From the NCBI RefSeq assembly GCF_000513095.1, contig NZ_BAUT01000012.1:1-64000 (forward strand): DNA of 64,000 nucleotides, read 5' to 3'. This stretch comes from Halalkalibacter wakoensis JCM 9140. Its GTDB lineage: Bacteria; Bacillota; Bacilli; Bacillales; Bacillaceae_D. Position 1 is the stretch's first letter. Each line of letters starts with the position of its first letter. Shown here in pieces: positions 18,074 through 27,040 of this stretch. The notes below the pieces were generated by a model, which saw nothing but the letters and a program-made list of their open reading frames with translations, was not told the DNA's origin and searched no databases. The position numbers and the translations under genes are program-made.

Positions 18074-19540
18074 GTGAGTGATGTGATTAATTGGTTAAAT
18101 GGAGTTCTATGGAGTACACCGATGATTATCTTCTGTCTTGGCGTTGGATTATTGTTTTCCATTCTCACGCGCTTTCTGCAAGTTAGGCGAATGAAAGACA
18201 TGGTCCAGTTAACTTTTCGTGGGAAAAGTTCATCGGCAGGGATTTCGTCATTTCAGGCGTTAGCGATCGCACTTTCCGGGCGAGTTGGTACTGGTAATAT
18301 AGCTGGTACTGCGACGGCAATTGCATTTGGAGGACCAGGTGCTGTTTTTTGGATGTGGATGATTGCTTTTATTGGTGCGTCAAGTGCTTTTATTGAATCA
18401 ACTCTAGCGCAAATTTACAAACAAAAGCAAGATGGACAGTATCGAGGTGGTCCTGCTTATTATATTGAAAAAGGGATCGGTTTGAAGTGGTATGCCGTTG
18501 TTTTTGCTATTGCAACATTACTTGCAATGAGTTTACTGATGCCTGGGATTCAGTCTAATTCCATTGCAGTTGCTGTAGAAAATGCTTTTTCTGTTAGTAC
18601 TTATGTTACAGGTATTATTTTAATTTTTATTATTGGTATTATCATTTTTGGTGGTGTTAAACGTATTGCGAATGTGGCTCAATACGTTGTTCCATTTATG
18701 GCAGTAGCCTATATTTTGCTATCACTTATCATTGTTTTGGTTAATATTACAGAGCTACCAGCAGTAATTGGTTTAATTTTGAGTAGTGCTTTCGGTGCTG
18801 ACGCAGCGTTTGGTGGTATTATCGGCCTTGCTATTTCGTGGGGGGTAAAACGTGGGATTTACTCAAACGAAGCTGGACAAGGAACGGGTCCTCACGCCGC
18901 AGCAGCTGCTGAAGTTTCGCATCCTGCTAAACAAGGATTAGTGCAGTCATTCTCTGTCTATATTGATACACTTTTAGTTTGTTCTGCTACAGCATTTATG
19001 ATTCTCTTTACTGGCATGTACAATGTAGAAAGTCCAGAGGGCGGATACATCGTTAACAACATTAGTGAAATTCCTGCTGGTGCGGGGTATACACAAGCTG
19101 CTATTGAATCCGTACTTCCTGGATTTGGAGCTTCTTTTGTGGCAATTGCTTTATTCTTCTTTGCTTTTACAACGATTATGGCGTACTACTATATGGCGGA
19201 AACAAATGTTGCGTATTTAATACGTGGCAAATATAAAAAGTACGGAATGTTCTTATTAAAAGTCATTCTTCTTGCAGCTGTTTTCTTTGGTGCAATTAGA
19301 GAAGCTGATTTAGCTTGGGCTCTAGGAGATGTAGGTTTAGGTTTGATGGTTTGGCTAAACTTGATCGCCATTTTAATTCTTGCGAAGCCTGCTTTAAGAG
19401 TGTTAAAAGATTATGAGCAACAGAAAAAAGAAGGAAAAGACCCTGTATTCGATCCAAAGAAATTAAACATCCAAAATGCTGATTATTGGGAGCATGAATA
19501 CGAAGAGGATCAAAAAAATAATGATAAGCTTTCCGGGTAA
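18074..19540 (+). CDS. alsT: Sodium:alanine symporter (AGCS family)
   Basis: 488 residues with about ten to eleven membrane helices. AGCS signatures: SGRVGTGNIAGTATAIAFGGPGAVFWMW in the first third, GGPAYYIEKG, and GVKRGIYSNEAGQGTGPHAAAAAEV in the middle. Members import alanine, glycine or glutamine with Na+ (or H+). GTG start behind AAGGGGGAG. The gene has its own terminators on each side. It is convergent with ldh. Confidence 0.93.
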   Translation: MSDVINWLNGVLWSTPMIIFCLGVGLLFSILTRFLQVRRMKDMVQLTFRGKSSSAGISSFQALAIALSGRVGTGNIAGTATAIAFGGPGAVFWMWMIAFIGASSAFIESTLAQIYKQKQDGQYRGGPAYYIEKGIGLKWYAVVFAIATLLAMSLLMPGIQSNSIAVAVENAFSVSTYVTGIILIFIIGIIIFGGVKRIANVAQYVVPFMAVAYILLSLIIVLVNITELPAVIGLILSSAFGADAAFGGIIGLAISWGVKRGIYSNEAGQGTGPHAAAAAEVSHPAKQGLVQSFSVYIDTLLVCSATAFMILFTGMYNVESPEGGYIVNNISEIPAGAGYTQAAIESVLPGFGASFVAIALFFFAFTTIMAYYYMAETNVAYLIRGKYKKYGMFLLKVILLAAVFFGAIREADLAWALGDVGLGLMVWLNLIAILILAKPALRVLKDYEQQKKEGKDPVFDPKKLNIQNADYWEHEYEEDQKNNDKLSG

Positions 19541-19600
19541 TTAAAACATTATGGAACAGGTGAAATAGAAAGTTTCGATTTTTTAGCTTAAATGTTTAAA

Positions 19601-19632
19601 AGCTTGCTATGATAGTGAATTCATAGCAAGCT
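19601..19632. terminator. Bidirectional hairpin between alsT and ldh
   Basis: Perfect 12-bp stem AGCTTGCTATGA / TCATAGCAAGCT, 8-base loop; U-rich flanks on both sides. The restored ldh stop lies 7 bases away. Confidence 0.75.
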
Positions 19633-19638
19633 CATTTA

Positions 19639-20591
<953 letters not shown>

Positions 20592-20651
20592 TTAAAAAAC
20601 CTCCTTCTTAAATAGCCCAAGAACTCTTTTGTCATTTTTTTCTACATGTAA

Positions 20652-20715
20652 AGTATAACACTTTCATGTGAATGATTTCACATACACTCGTGAAAAATAT
20701 GTGAACTTTTTCACA
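20652..20715 (-). promoter_or_regulatory. ldh promoter with two Rex/FNR-type operators
   Basis: Reading the minus strand, a -10 TATACT lies at 20652-20657. Two palindromes, TGTGAATGATTTCACA (20667-20682) and TGTGAACTTTTTCACA (20700-20715), both fit TGTGAA-N4-TTCACA, the core of the Rex box, and also TGTGA-N6-TCACA for FNR. They are spaced exactly 33 bp, about three helical turns. The proximal site covers the promoter spacer and -35 region, as expected for repression. Rex control of ldh is known in Firmicutes. Confidence 0.75.
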
Positions 20716-20800
20716 TGGTAAGGTGCTTGTTTAAAGTTAGTTAAACCACAAAAATTAAAATGTATTATTTATGGACGTGTTTTAATCGAGTAAATAAGAG

Positions 20801-20838
20801 AAGCAAGGATGGAGGGAAACCGCCATCCTTGCTTTTCT
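20801..20838. terminator. Terminator after the DMT transporter gene
   Basis: AAGCAAGGATGG / CCATCCTTGCTT, a 12-bp perfect stem with a 10-base loop and T-rich flanks on both strands. Confidence 0.85.
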
Positions 20839-20845
20839 ATTCTAA

Positions 20846-21841
20846 CTATTTAACATAACTTTTTTCTGTACTTACTTTTCTAGTAAACTTTTCTTTCCAA
20901 TGCCTTATTACAAAGACAGGAGTCCAAGCTCGGTTCTCTGGTTTGTTGACAACTAAAATACCAATAATTACAAATAGTAATGAAAGAAAGACGATTGGAT
21001 TTAGTGTTTCTCCTAAATACCACGCGGATTGAATGACACCAAATACAGGGATAAGGAAGTAATACATGGAAATTTTGCCTACATTATTGTATTTCATGAG
21101 TGTATTCCATAAGAAAAATCCAGCCGCTGAAACAAAAGCCAAATAAAGAAGTAAGCCTAATGATTGTTTTGTTATAGTAAGTGGAACAAACCCTGACCCG
21201 ACACTACCTACAGTAAGAAGAAAAAGGGAACCTAATAACATTTGATAGGTTGTTAAGTAAAGCGGATGTAGCTTTTTGGCTTTGTTTTTTGCTAAAATAC
21301 CTCCCATTGCATTAGACATCGCTGCTATTAGTAAGGCAATGGCTCCGAAGCCAAACGAAAATCCAAGACTTCCATTGCCTGTAGCAAGAACGACACCGAT
21401 AAAGCCAAATAGTAATCCAATCGTTTTTTGCCAATTTAGACGATCGTTTACATACATGAAATGGGCAATTACAATCGAAAAGAAAGTCGTTGAACCAGTA
21501 AGAATTGAACTTTCAATACCGCTAGTCATACTAACCCCGACATGAAGCATTAAATATTGCAAGGCTGTCTGAAAAAAACCAATTTGGATAATAGCAGGTA
21601 GTGATCCTTGTAAGTAGCGAATATGTCGTTGTTTTAAATAGAGAAATAAGAAAAGCAACAACGATGCGAGAAAAAAGCGATAACCAGCAAATAGGATTTG
21701 AGTATACGTGTCAGTGTCTTCAATCATGAACACCTCATAAGCTATTTTTATTAAAGGAAAAGAACTTCCCCATAAAAAACAAACAAAACAAGCGGTAAGA
21801 AGAATGCCGATTGGACTTGTGAAAAATAGTTTTGCATTCAT
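20846..21841 (-). CDS. EamA/DMT-family transporter
   Basis: 331 residues, ten predicted helices in two EamA halves: FLWGSSFPLIKIAYEVF at the start and the second-half LLYLAFVSAAGFFLWNTLMKYN followed by FLIPVFGVIQSAWYLGE. Drug/metabolite transporter superfamily; likely exporter of an amino acid or other small metabolite. It is divergent from a LysR regulator gene, which probably controls it. Ends in a strong terminator. Confidence 0.87.
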   Translation of the reverse strand: MNAKLFFTSPIGILLTACFVCFLWGSSFPLIKIAYEVFMIEDTDTYTQILFAGYRFFLASLLLFLFLYLKQRHIRYLQGSLPAIIQIGFFQTALQYLMLHVGVSMTSGIESSILTGSTTFFSIVIAHFMYVNDRLNWQKTIGLLFGFIGVVLATGNGSLGFSFGFGAIALLIAAMSNAMGGILAKNKAKKLHPLYLTTYQMLLGSLFLLTVGSVGSGFVPLTITKQSLGLLLYLAFVSAAGFFLWNTLMKYNNVGKISMYYFLIPVFGVIQSAWYLGETLNPIVFLSLLFVIIGILVVNKPENRAWTPVFVIRHWKEKFTRKVSTEKSYVK

Positions 21842-21968
21842 TTTATTTCCCTTTCCTTTCTAGATGTTTTACTAAAAATGAGTATATATGGTGTGTTAAG
21901 ATAAGGGAAATGAATGTTTTTGATCATCTGCATGAATTTTTTTCATGTTAAAGCAAGGAGAGAAGAAA

Positions 21969-22835
21969 GTGACGATTACTAGATTCGAAATATTTACTAA
22001 AGTAGTAGAACTTGGAGGGTTGACACGTGCTGGTGATGCCTTAAATTTAACTCAGTCAGCTGTAAGTCATGCCATCTCGAATTTGGAAAAGGAATTTGGT
22101 TTTCCTCTGTTAATCCGAAATCGTGGAGGGATAACGTTAACAAATGAAGGAGAACGAACGCTACGTTATATGAGAGAAATTTTGCAAATGAATGAACAAC
22201 TTCAACAAGAAATTGCATCGATTCATGGGTTGGAAGTGGGAACAGTTAGAATTGGTACATTTACAAGTGTCTCAACGAATTGGTTGCCTGATATTATTAA
22301 ACAATTTCAACAAAGCTTTCCTTCTATTAGGTTAAAGCTGTTTGAAGGGAATTATCACGAAATTGAATCGTGGCTAGCAAATGGAAAAATAGATTGTGGC
22401 TTTGTCACACTGCCATCGAATGATGCCTTTCATATTGTTCCTTTGAAAACAGACAGGATGTTATGTATCGTACCAGAGAATCATCCTTATGCCCATCAAG
22501 AGAGAATCATGTTCAAACAAATTGAACAAGAACCTTTTATAATGCAAAAGGTTGGAGGTAACAATGATGTACGGCGAATTTTTGATGAATATCAGGTTCA
22601 ACCATCGATCACGTATGAACTGGCCGACGACCATGCCATCGTATCAATGGTTCAAAACCAATTGGGAATAAGTGTCCTGCCAGAACTTGTTTTACCTAGC
22701 AAACCTGAAGGGCTACGCCTATTAGGGTTAGAGAAAGAAAGCTTTCGCTTAATTGGGATTGCAACGTCTGTACAAATGGCACCCGCAACCAAAAGGTTTA
22801 TTGATTGTGTGAAAACATGGGTAGACCAAACGTAG
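21969..22835 (+). CDS. LysR-family transcriptional regulator
   Basis: About 288 residues. N-terminal winged HTH with FTKVVELGGLTRAGDALNLTQSAVSHAISNLEKEFG, then the periplasmic-binding-like effector domain (GTVRIGTFTSVSTNWLP, RLKLFEGNYHEIESWL). The frame is open from ATG 21945, but GTG 21969 with AAGGAGAG 8 bases ahead gives the standard N-terminus (VTITRFEIF), so it is preferred. Divergent from the DMT transporter gene across about 127 bases, the classic LysR-target arrangement. Confidence 0.9.
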   Translation: MTITRFEIFTKVVELGGLTRAGDALNLTQSAVSHAISNLEKEFGFPLLIRNRGGITLTNEGERTLRYMREILQMNEQLQQEIASIHGLEVGTVRIGTFTSVSTNWLPDIIKQFQQSFPSIRLKLFEGNYHEIESWLANGKIDCGFVTLPSNDAFHIVPLKTDRMLCIVPENHPYAHQERIMFKQIEQEPFIMQKVGGNNDVRRIFDEYQVQPSITYELADDHAIVSMVQNQLGISVLPELVLPSKPEGLRLLGLEKESFRLIGIATSVQMAPATKRFIDCVKTWVDQT

Positions 22836-22859
22836 CGTGATTGTTTAGAAAATTTAAAA

Positions 22860-22888
22860 TTGTAAATAAAACAAAGCTTTCATATAAT
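22860..22888 (+). promoter_or_regulatory. Sigma-A-type promoter for the FAH-dsdA operon
   Basis: TTGTAA at 22860-22865, 17-bp spacer and TATAAT at 22883-22888. Predicted transcript start near 22895, giving a leader of about 270 bases before the first gene. Confidence 0.7.
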
Positions 22889-22894
22889 ATAGTC

Positions 22895-23155
22895 AAGCGT
22901 TAGTTATGTTTATAAAAGAAGAACATACGAAAGAGCGCCGCAAAGGACGCTCTCTTGTAGAAAGGAGAGGGAAATGAATCAGCGTGATGCTTGTCTAGGT
23001 GAGTGAAAAGGTCACACCAACTGTTAGCTGATCTAAGGTACCTCGTTTGGAGGTTAATACATCATATGTAAAGAAAGAAAAAATGAATAAGTAAGAGCGG
23101 AAGTAATGAAAGAACAAACGAATGTACTATATTTTACTACTATCCATTTTGGAGG
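22895..23155 (+). promoter_or_regulatory. Long structured 5' leader of unknown type
   Basis: No gene of normal size lies here. It contains: a hairpin AGAGCG / CGCTCT (about 22932-22955); AAGGAGAGG before a 10-codon ORF ATG..TGA (MNQRDACLGE, about 22975-23007) that could be a leader peptide; a longer-range pairing TCAGC / GCTGA enclosing GGTG / CACC; and ACCTC / GAGGT just after. No T-rich terminator follows. It does not match the FMN, SAM, TPP, lysine, glycine or T-box consensus that I know. It may be an unidentified riboswitch or an attenuating leader, or have no function. Confidence 0.4.
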
Positions 23156-23164
23156 ATGACAAAC

Positions 23165-24067
23165 ATGCACTTTATTACATACGAATTGGAGAACAAATCC
23201 GTTGTAGGATTAAAAATAAACGATCAAGCCGTACACATACAAGCACTTGCTAAGCATTATGAAGAAGAGGAAATACCATCTTATTTAGAAAATATGAAAA
23301 CGATCATTGAAGCAGGCGAAGAGGCTTTAGCATATATCAATCAGCTAAAGGAGTATTATGTAACAAATAAAAAAGTGCAGTCGGTTGTTTCCACTCATTT
23401 GGACGATGTTAAATGGAGAGCTCCAATTGAAAACCCTGGAAAAGTCGTTTGTGTTGGAAATAATTATATGGATCACTGCATTGAACAAAATGTTGAACCT
23501 CCTAAACAACCACTTATCTTCTCAAAATGGCCATCTTGTTTGATTGCAAATGGAGAAGAAATCGAATTACCGGAAGAGTCTAAACAAGTAGATTTTGAAG
23601 CAGAGTTAGCGGTTGTGATTGGAAAAAAGGGCAAACATATTTCTGAAGAAGAGGCAGTAGACTACATATTTGGTTATACAATCATGAATGATGTTAGTGC
23701 TAGAGATGTTCAATTTGGCGACGGTCAATGGGTGAGAGGAAAATCATTTGATACATTTGCACCTTTGGGCCCTGTATTAGTAAGCAAAGATGAAATTACT
23801 GACCCACAAAATTTGGATATTAAGTTGACGGTAAATGACACAGTTTATCAAGATTCAAATACGAAACAAATGATTTTTTCCATTCCATATATTATTGCCT
23901 ATTTGTCAAAAGGATTTACATTTGAACCTGGTGACATTGTTGCAACAGGTACACCACATGGCGTTGGTGTATTTAGAAACCCTGCTGTGTTTTTGCAGAA
24001 AGGTGATGTGTGCTCAATTGAAATTGATCAAATAGGAACGTTACAGAATAAAGTGAATGAGGGATGA
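23165..24067 (+). CDS. Fumarylacetoacetate hydrolase (FAH) family protein
   Basis: 300 residues from ATG 23165. The FAH domain covers the last 210 or so: GKVVCVGNNYMDHC, metal-binding acidic residues in QVDFEAELAVVIG, YTIMNDVSARD, VRGKSFDTFAPLGP and GDIVATGTPHGVG. Families with this fold include hydratases, decarboxylases and C-C hydrolases acting on 2-oxo acids, with Mg2+ or Mn2+. An upstream in-frame ATG (23156) is too close to the GGAGG at 23151-23155. First gene of an operon with D-serine dehydratase 45 bases downstream; the actual substrate is unknown. Confidence 0.87.
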   Translation: MHFITYELENKSVVGLKINDQAVHIQALAKHYEEEEIPSYLENMKTIIEAGEEALAYINQLKEYYVTNKKVQSVVSTHLDDVKWRAPIENPGKVVCVGNNYMDHCIEQNVEPPKQPLIFSKWPSCLIANGEEIELPEESKQVDFEAELAVVIGKKGKHISEEEAVDYIFGYTIMNDVSARDVQFGDGQWVRGKSFDTFAPLGPVLVSKDEITDPQNLDIKLTVNDTVYQDSNTKQMIFSIPYIIAYLSKGFTFEPGDIVATGTPHGVGVFRNPAVFLQKGDVCSIEIDQIGTLQNKVNEG

Positions 24068-24112
24068 CGAAAAGTTCTTAACATCAATCTAATAAAAAGG
24101 GGGTAAGATCAC

Positions 24113-25462
24113 GTGAATCAGAAAGAAAAGCAAGAGTTAATCAAACAACACCCGTTGCTAGAAACATTAATACGTAAGGAACCTGTGTTCTGGCAGAACC
24201 CTTTGCTAGACTTTCAAGCTAGCTTGAAAGTCGCTAACAATGGGATCAATATGATTGAGGATGCTGCACGAAGATTTGAGCGTTTTCGCGCCTTTTTTTC
24301 AGCTGCTTACACAGAATATGAAAAGTTAGATGGCAAAGTGGAGTCACCTCTAGTTATGCTTCCTTATATGCAAAAGGCATTAGAAGAGGAGAGCGGGCAA
24401 CGATTACTTGGCAAATTATTATTAAAAAGAGATGACCAGTTGCCGGTCGCCGGTTCGATTAAAGCTCGAGGCGGTTTTCATGAAGTATGTAAAATTGCTG
24501 AAGAGTTAGCATTTAAGCACGGCTTATTGCGAGATGAAAAGGACGATTATTCAAAGTTGCTAACTGAGGATGCGCGCTCTCTTTTTTCACAATATTCTAT
24601 TGCTGTTGGATCAACTGGAAATTTAGGTTTAAGTATTGGGATATTAAGTAGGAAATTTGGGTTCAATGTTTCTGTTCATATGTCTGCAGATGCGAAATAC
24701 TGGAAAAAAGAGTTGTTGCGAAACGAAGGGGCGGTCGTAAAAGAGTATAATACTGATTTTAGCAAAGCTTTGGAAAGTGGGAGAATTCGATGTCAATCTG
24801 AGACAAATTGTTACTTTATAGACGATGAAAATTCTGTCTCACTTTTTGCTGGTTATTCTGTTGCAGCTCTTCAGGTAAAAGAGGAACTTGCTCAAATGGA
24901 CATTCATATCGACGACGACCATCCTTTATTTGTTTATCTTCCTTGTGGTGTAGGAGGTGGTCCGGGTGGAGTTACATTTGGATTGAAGCATGTGTTTGGG
25001 AAAGCTGTACATTGCTTTTTTGCGGAACCAACACATTCTCCTTCCATGCTAGTAGGTGTTATGACAAGAAAACATAGTGATGTTTCTGTACAAGATTTTG
25101 GGATTGATAACAAAACAGAAGCTGATGGTTTAGCTGTAGGAAGACCGTCTGCTTTTGTAGGGAAACGAATGGAGCCATTGTTAAGCGGGGTCTTTACGGT
25201 AGAAGACGACGAGTTGTTCCGCAAGCTTTCAATGCTTTATCAAACAGAGAACAAATTCTTAGAACCATCTGCGCTAGCTGGTATGAACGGTCCGATCTTA
25301 GTTGAGCAATCGGACTATCTAGCAAAACATGGTTTGCAGAACAAACGTAATGCTATTTCGCATCTTGTTTGGGGAACGGGTGGGAGTCTTGTTCCAACGG
25401 AGATCGTGAACCAACTGATTGAGAAAGGAAACTTACTCAACGCAAAAAAGACGAAAAGGTGA
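24113..25462 (+). CDS. dsdA: D-serine ammonia-lyase (D-serine dehydratase)
   Basis: 449 residues, PLP fold type II enzyme converting D-serine to pyruvate and ammonia. Length and landmarks fit DsdA: PLP lysine Lys117 in GSIKARGGFHE, SIAVGSTGNLGLSIG, MSADAKYWKK, the phosphate/glycine loop PCGVGGGPGG, FFAEPTHSPSM and SALAGMNGP. GTG start after AAAGGGGGT. Downstream of an FAH-family gene in the same operon, an unusual partner. D-serine detoxification is the likely role. Its 3' end lies in the terminator shared with the convergent DUF3006 gene. Confidence 0.94.
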   Translation: MNQKEKQELIKQHPLLETLIRKEPVFWQNPLLDFQASLKVANNGINMIEDAARRFERFRAFFSAAYTEYEKLDGKVESPLVMLPYMQKALEEESGQRLLGKLLLKRDDQLPVAGSIKARGGFHEVCKIAEELAFKHGLLRDEKDDYSKLLTEDARSLFSQYSIAVGSTGNLGLSIGILSRKFGFNVSVHMSADAKYWKKELLRNEGAVVKEYNTDFSKALESGRIRCQSETNCYFIDDENSVSLFAGYSVAALQVKEELAQMDIHIDDDHPLFVYLPCGVGGGPGGVTFGLKHVFGKAVHCFFAEPTHSPSMLVGVMTRKHSDVSVQDFGIDNKTEADGLAVGRPSAFVGKRMEPLLSGVFTVEDDELFRKLSMLYQTENKFLEPSALAGMNGPILVEQSDYLAKHGLQNKRNAISHLVWGTGGSLVPTEIVNQLIEKGNLLNAKKTKR

Positions 25463-25483
25463 TTATTCACCTTTTCGTCTTTG
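25447..25483. terminator. Bidirectional terminator between dsdA and the DUF3006 gene
   Basis: Stem AAAGACGAAAAGGTG / CACCTTTTCGTCTTT around ATTATT. It overlaps the 3' ends of both convergent genes (RRKGE and KKTKR codons lie within it). Confidence 0.85.
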
Positions 25484-25738
25484 AAATCGGCTTTGTTTTT
25501 GGCTTGCTTTTACTTGTTGAAGCTTATCGGCGATTCCTCTTCGTCTTGATTTGGTTTCTGCTTCATCAATTTCAATAGTTTGGACAACTTCATCTTTGAT
25601 TTCTAATTGAAACCAAGTGCCCACTTTACTGCCAGAAGGAAGTTTTGACTGATCAATAACTATTTCTTTCTTGAGACTTTCTACTAATATTACAGCCTTT
25701 TTTTGATCGACAATGCGGTCCATTACGCCTTTTACCAT
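25463..25738 (-). CDS. DUF3006-domain protein
   Basis: 91 residues from ATG 25738, with GGAGG eight bases upstream; the longer TTG start overlaps the preceding gene. VKGVMDRIVDQKKAVILVE and LPSGSKVGTWFQLEI form the small beta domain of DUF3006, and a basic tail (SRRRG..KQSRFQRRKGE) follows. DUF3006 genes commonly sit beside ComEC-like metallo-beta-lactamase lipoprotein genes, exactly as here, where the start is 4 bases past the upstream stop. Function unknown; perhaps a nucleic-acid-binding partner. Confidence 0.75.
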   Translation of the reverse strand: MVKGVMDRIVDQKKAVILVESLKKEIVIDQSKLPSGSKVGTWFQLEIKDEVVQTIEIDEAETKSRRRGIADKLQQVKASQKQSRFQRRKGE

Positions 25739-25742
25739 TTCA

Positions 25743-26882
25743 TTATCCTCCAATACAAGCGATATTTTCTTCTAAAATGTCAGCTAATCTTCCTGGTCCG
25801 ATTCCTTTAATCTTTTCTAAATCGTCTATCGTTTCGAATGGGCGTAAATCTAGTATTGTCGCTGCCCGTTCTGAACCGATATGAACGATGGCTTCTAGTT
25901 CTTCAAGATCAGCCCTGTTAATATCAATACAAGAGAGTCGAGGGCTTTCTTCTTTGGAAGCTGCCGATTGCCTGTTTTGCTCGTTAGCAACAAAGGGGTA
26001 ATCTGTTTCGCTTGTGGTTATGGAATATGTTTTTCCATCTGTCGAAACGATTATCGTTCCATGAACGTATGTTACAAATAAGTCAATATTCGCCTCTTGA
26101 ACTCTTGTTACTACTTCTTCGTGAGGATGCCCATATTGATTATCCTTGCCTGCAGAAATAACAGCAACTTCAGGGTTCACTTTTTGCAAAAAAGCAGGAA
26201 TAGTCGATGTATTAGATCCATGGTGTCCAAGCTGTAAAACTGTTGCATCTAGTTCATGACCACGGTCAATCATCGCTTGTTCTGTTTGTTCTTCTGCATC
26301 TCCTGTAAAAAGAAAGGATACATCTCCAAATAAAGCACGTAAAGAAATGGAACCTTCATGAACGTCACCTGTGAGCTTAATAGGATTGATGATTTCTATC
26401 ACCAGTGGTCCGATCTCATAAACTTCATTAGCACGTGGTTCATGATAATCTACGCCACTTTCAATAATAGATTCTAAAACTCTTTCGAATGTTTGCGAAT
26501 TTGCTTCATCCCCCGACATCCATACTTCTGTCACATCAAATTGAGCTAAAAGTTGGTCTAACTGACCGATATGATCGGCGTGGGGATGTGTCCCGATTAT
26601 GATATCTAGATGTGTAACTTCATGTTCTTTTAAGTAGGTAACAACATCGCTATCATTCCAATTACCAGCGTCAATTAGGATGTAGTAAGATTGTTCATTC
26701 TCGTAAAACTCAAGTAATGTTGCATCAGCTTGACCAACATTTATATAATGAACAAGCAACTCGCTTGGATGTTTAATTGCTTCAAGAGTGGTACCTTCTG
26801 TATCTGTCGAAGAAGAGGTTCCACACCCACTTAAAAATAGAAATATAATTAGATAGAAAATAATAGAAAATGTGTTACGCAT
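25743..26882 (-). CDS. ComEC-like metallo-beta-lactamase-fold lipoprotein with C-terminal helix-hairpin-helix
   Basis: 379 residues from ATG 26882 (TTGGAGG ahead). Lipoprotein signal with lipobox LSGC. The metallo-beta-lactamase domain has the HxHxDH metal motif THPHADHIGQ, FTGDAEEQTE and LQLGHHGSNTSTI, like the soluble domain of ComEC (predicted secreted nuclease/phosphodiesterase). The last 65 residues are a DNA-binding helix-hairpin-helix as in ComEA (INRADLEEL..GIGPGRLADIL). It is therefore a surface-anchored protein combining a probable nuclease and a DNA-binding module. Operon with a DUF3006 gene. Confidence 0.88.
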   Translation of the reverse strand: MRNTFSIIFYLIIFLFLSGCGTSSSTDTEGTTLEAIKHPSELLVHYINVGQADATLLEFYENEQSYYILIDAGNWNDSDVVTYLKEHEVTHLDIIIGTHPHADHIGQLDQLLAQFDVTEVWMSGDEANSQTFERVLESIIESGVDYHEPRANEVYEIGPLVIEIINPIKLTGDVHEGSISLRALFGDVSFLFTGDAEEQTEQAMIDRGHELDATVLQLGHHGSNTSTIPAFLQKVNPEVAVISAGKDNQYGHPHEEVVTRVQEANIDLFVTYVHGTIIVSTDGKTYSITTSETDYPFVANEQNRQSAASKEESPRLSCIDINRADLEELEAIVHIGSERAATILDLRPFETIDDLEKIKGIGPGRLADILEENIACIGG

Positions 26883-27040
26883 ACATACCTCCAATGGTGA
26901 CTGATCAATCATCTCGGTTAATTATAACGAAGATTCCATAGTCCTGCATGTTTCATGTTAAAATGGAGAAAGTTCGTTTGAAATTTGTCTTTAAACCATA
27001 TGTAATAAAGTCATAGAAAAAGGTAAATGAGGAGAAAAAG

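Noticed and set aside
22975-23020. GATGCTTGTC and TAGGTGAG words resembling parts of the Mg2+ (M-box) riboswitch
   Set aside because: The words occur in the wrong order, and the rest of the M-box consensus (GGCTCC block, GACGCCAATGGGTCA) is absent.
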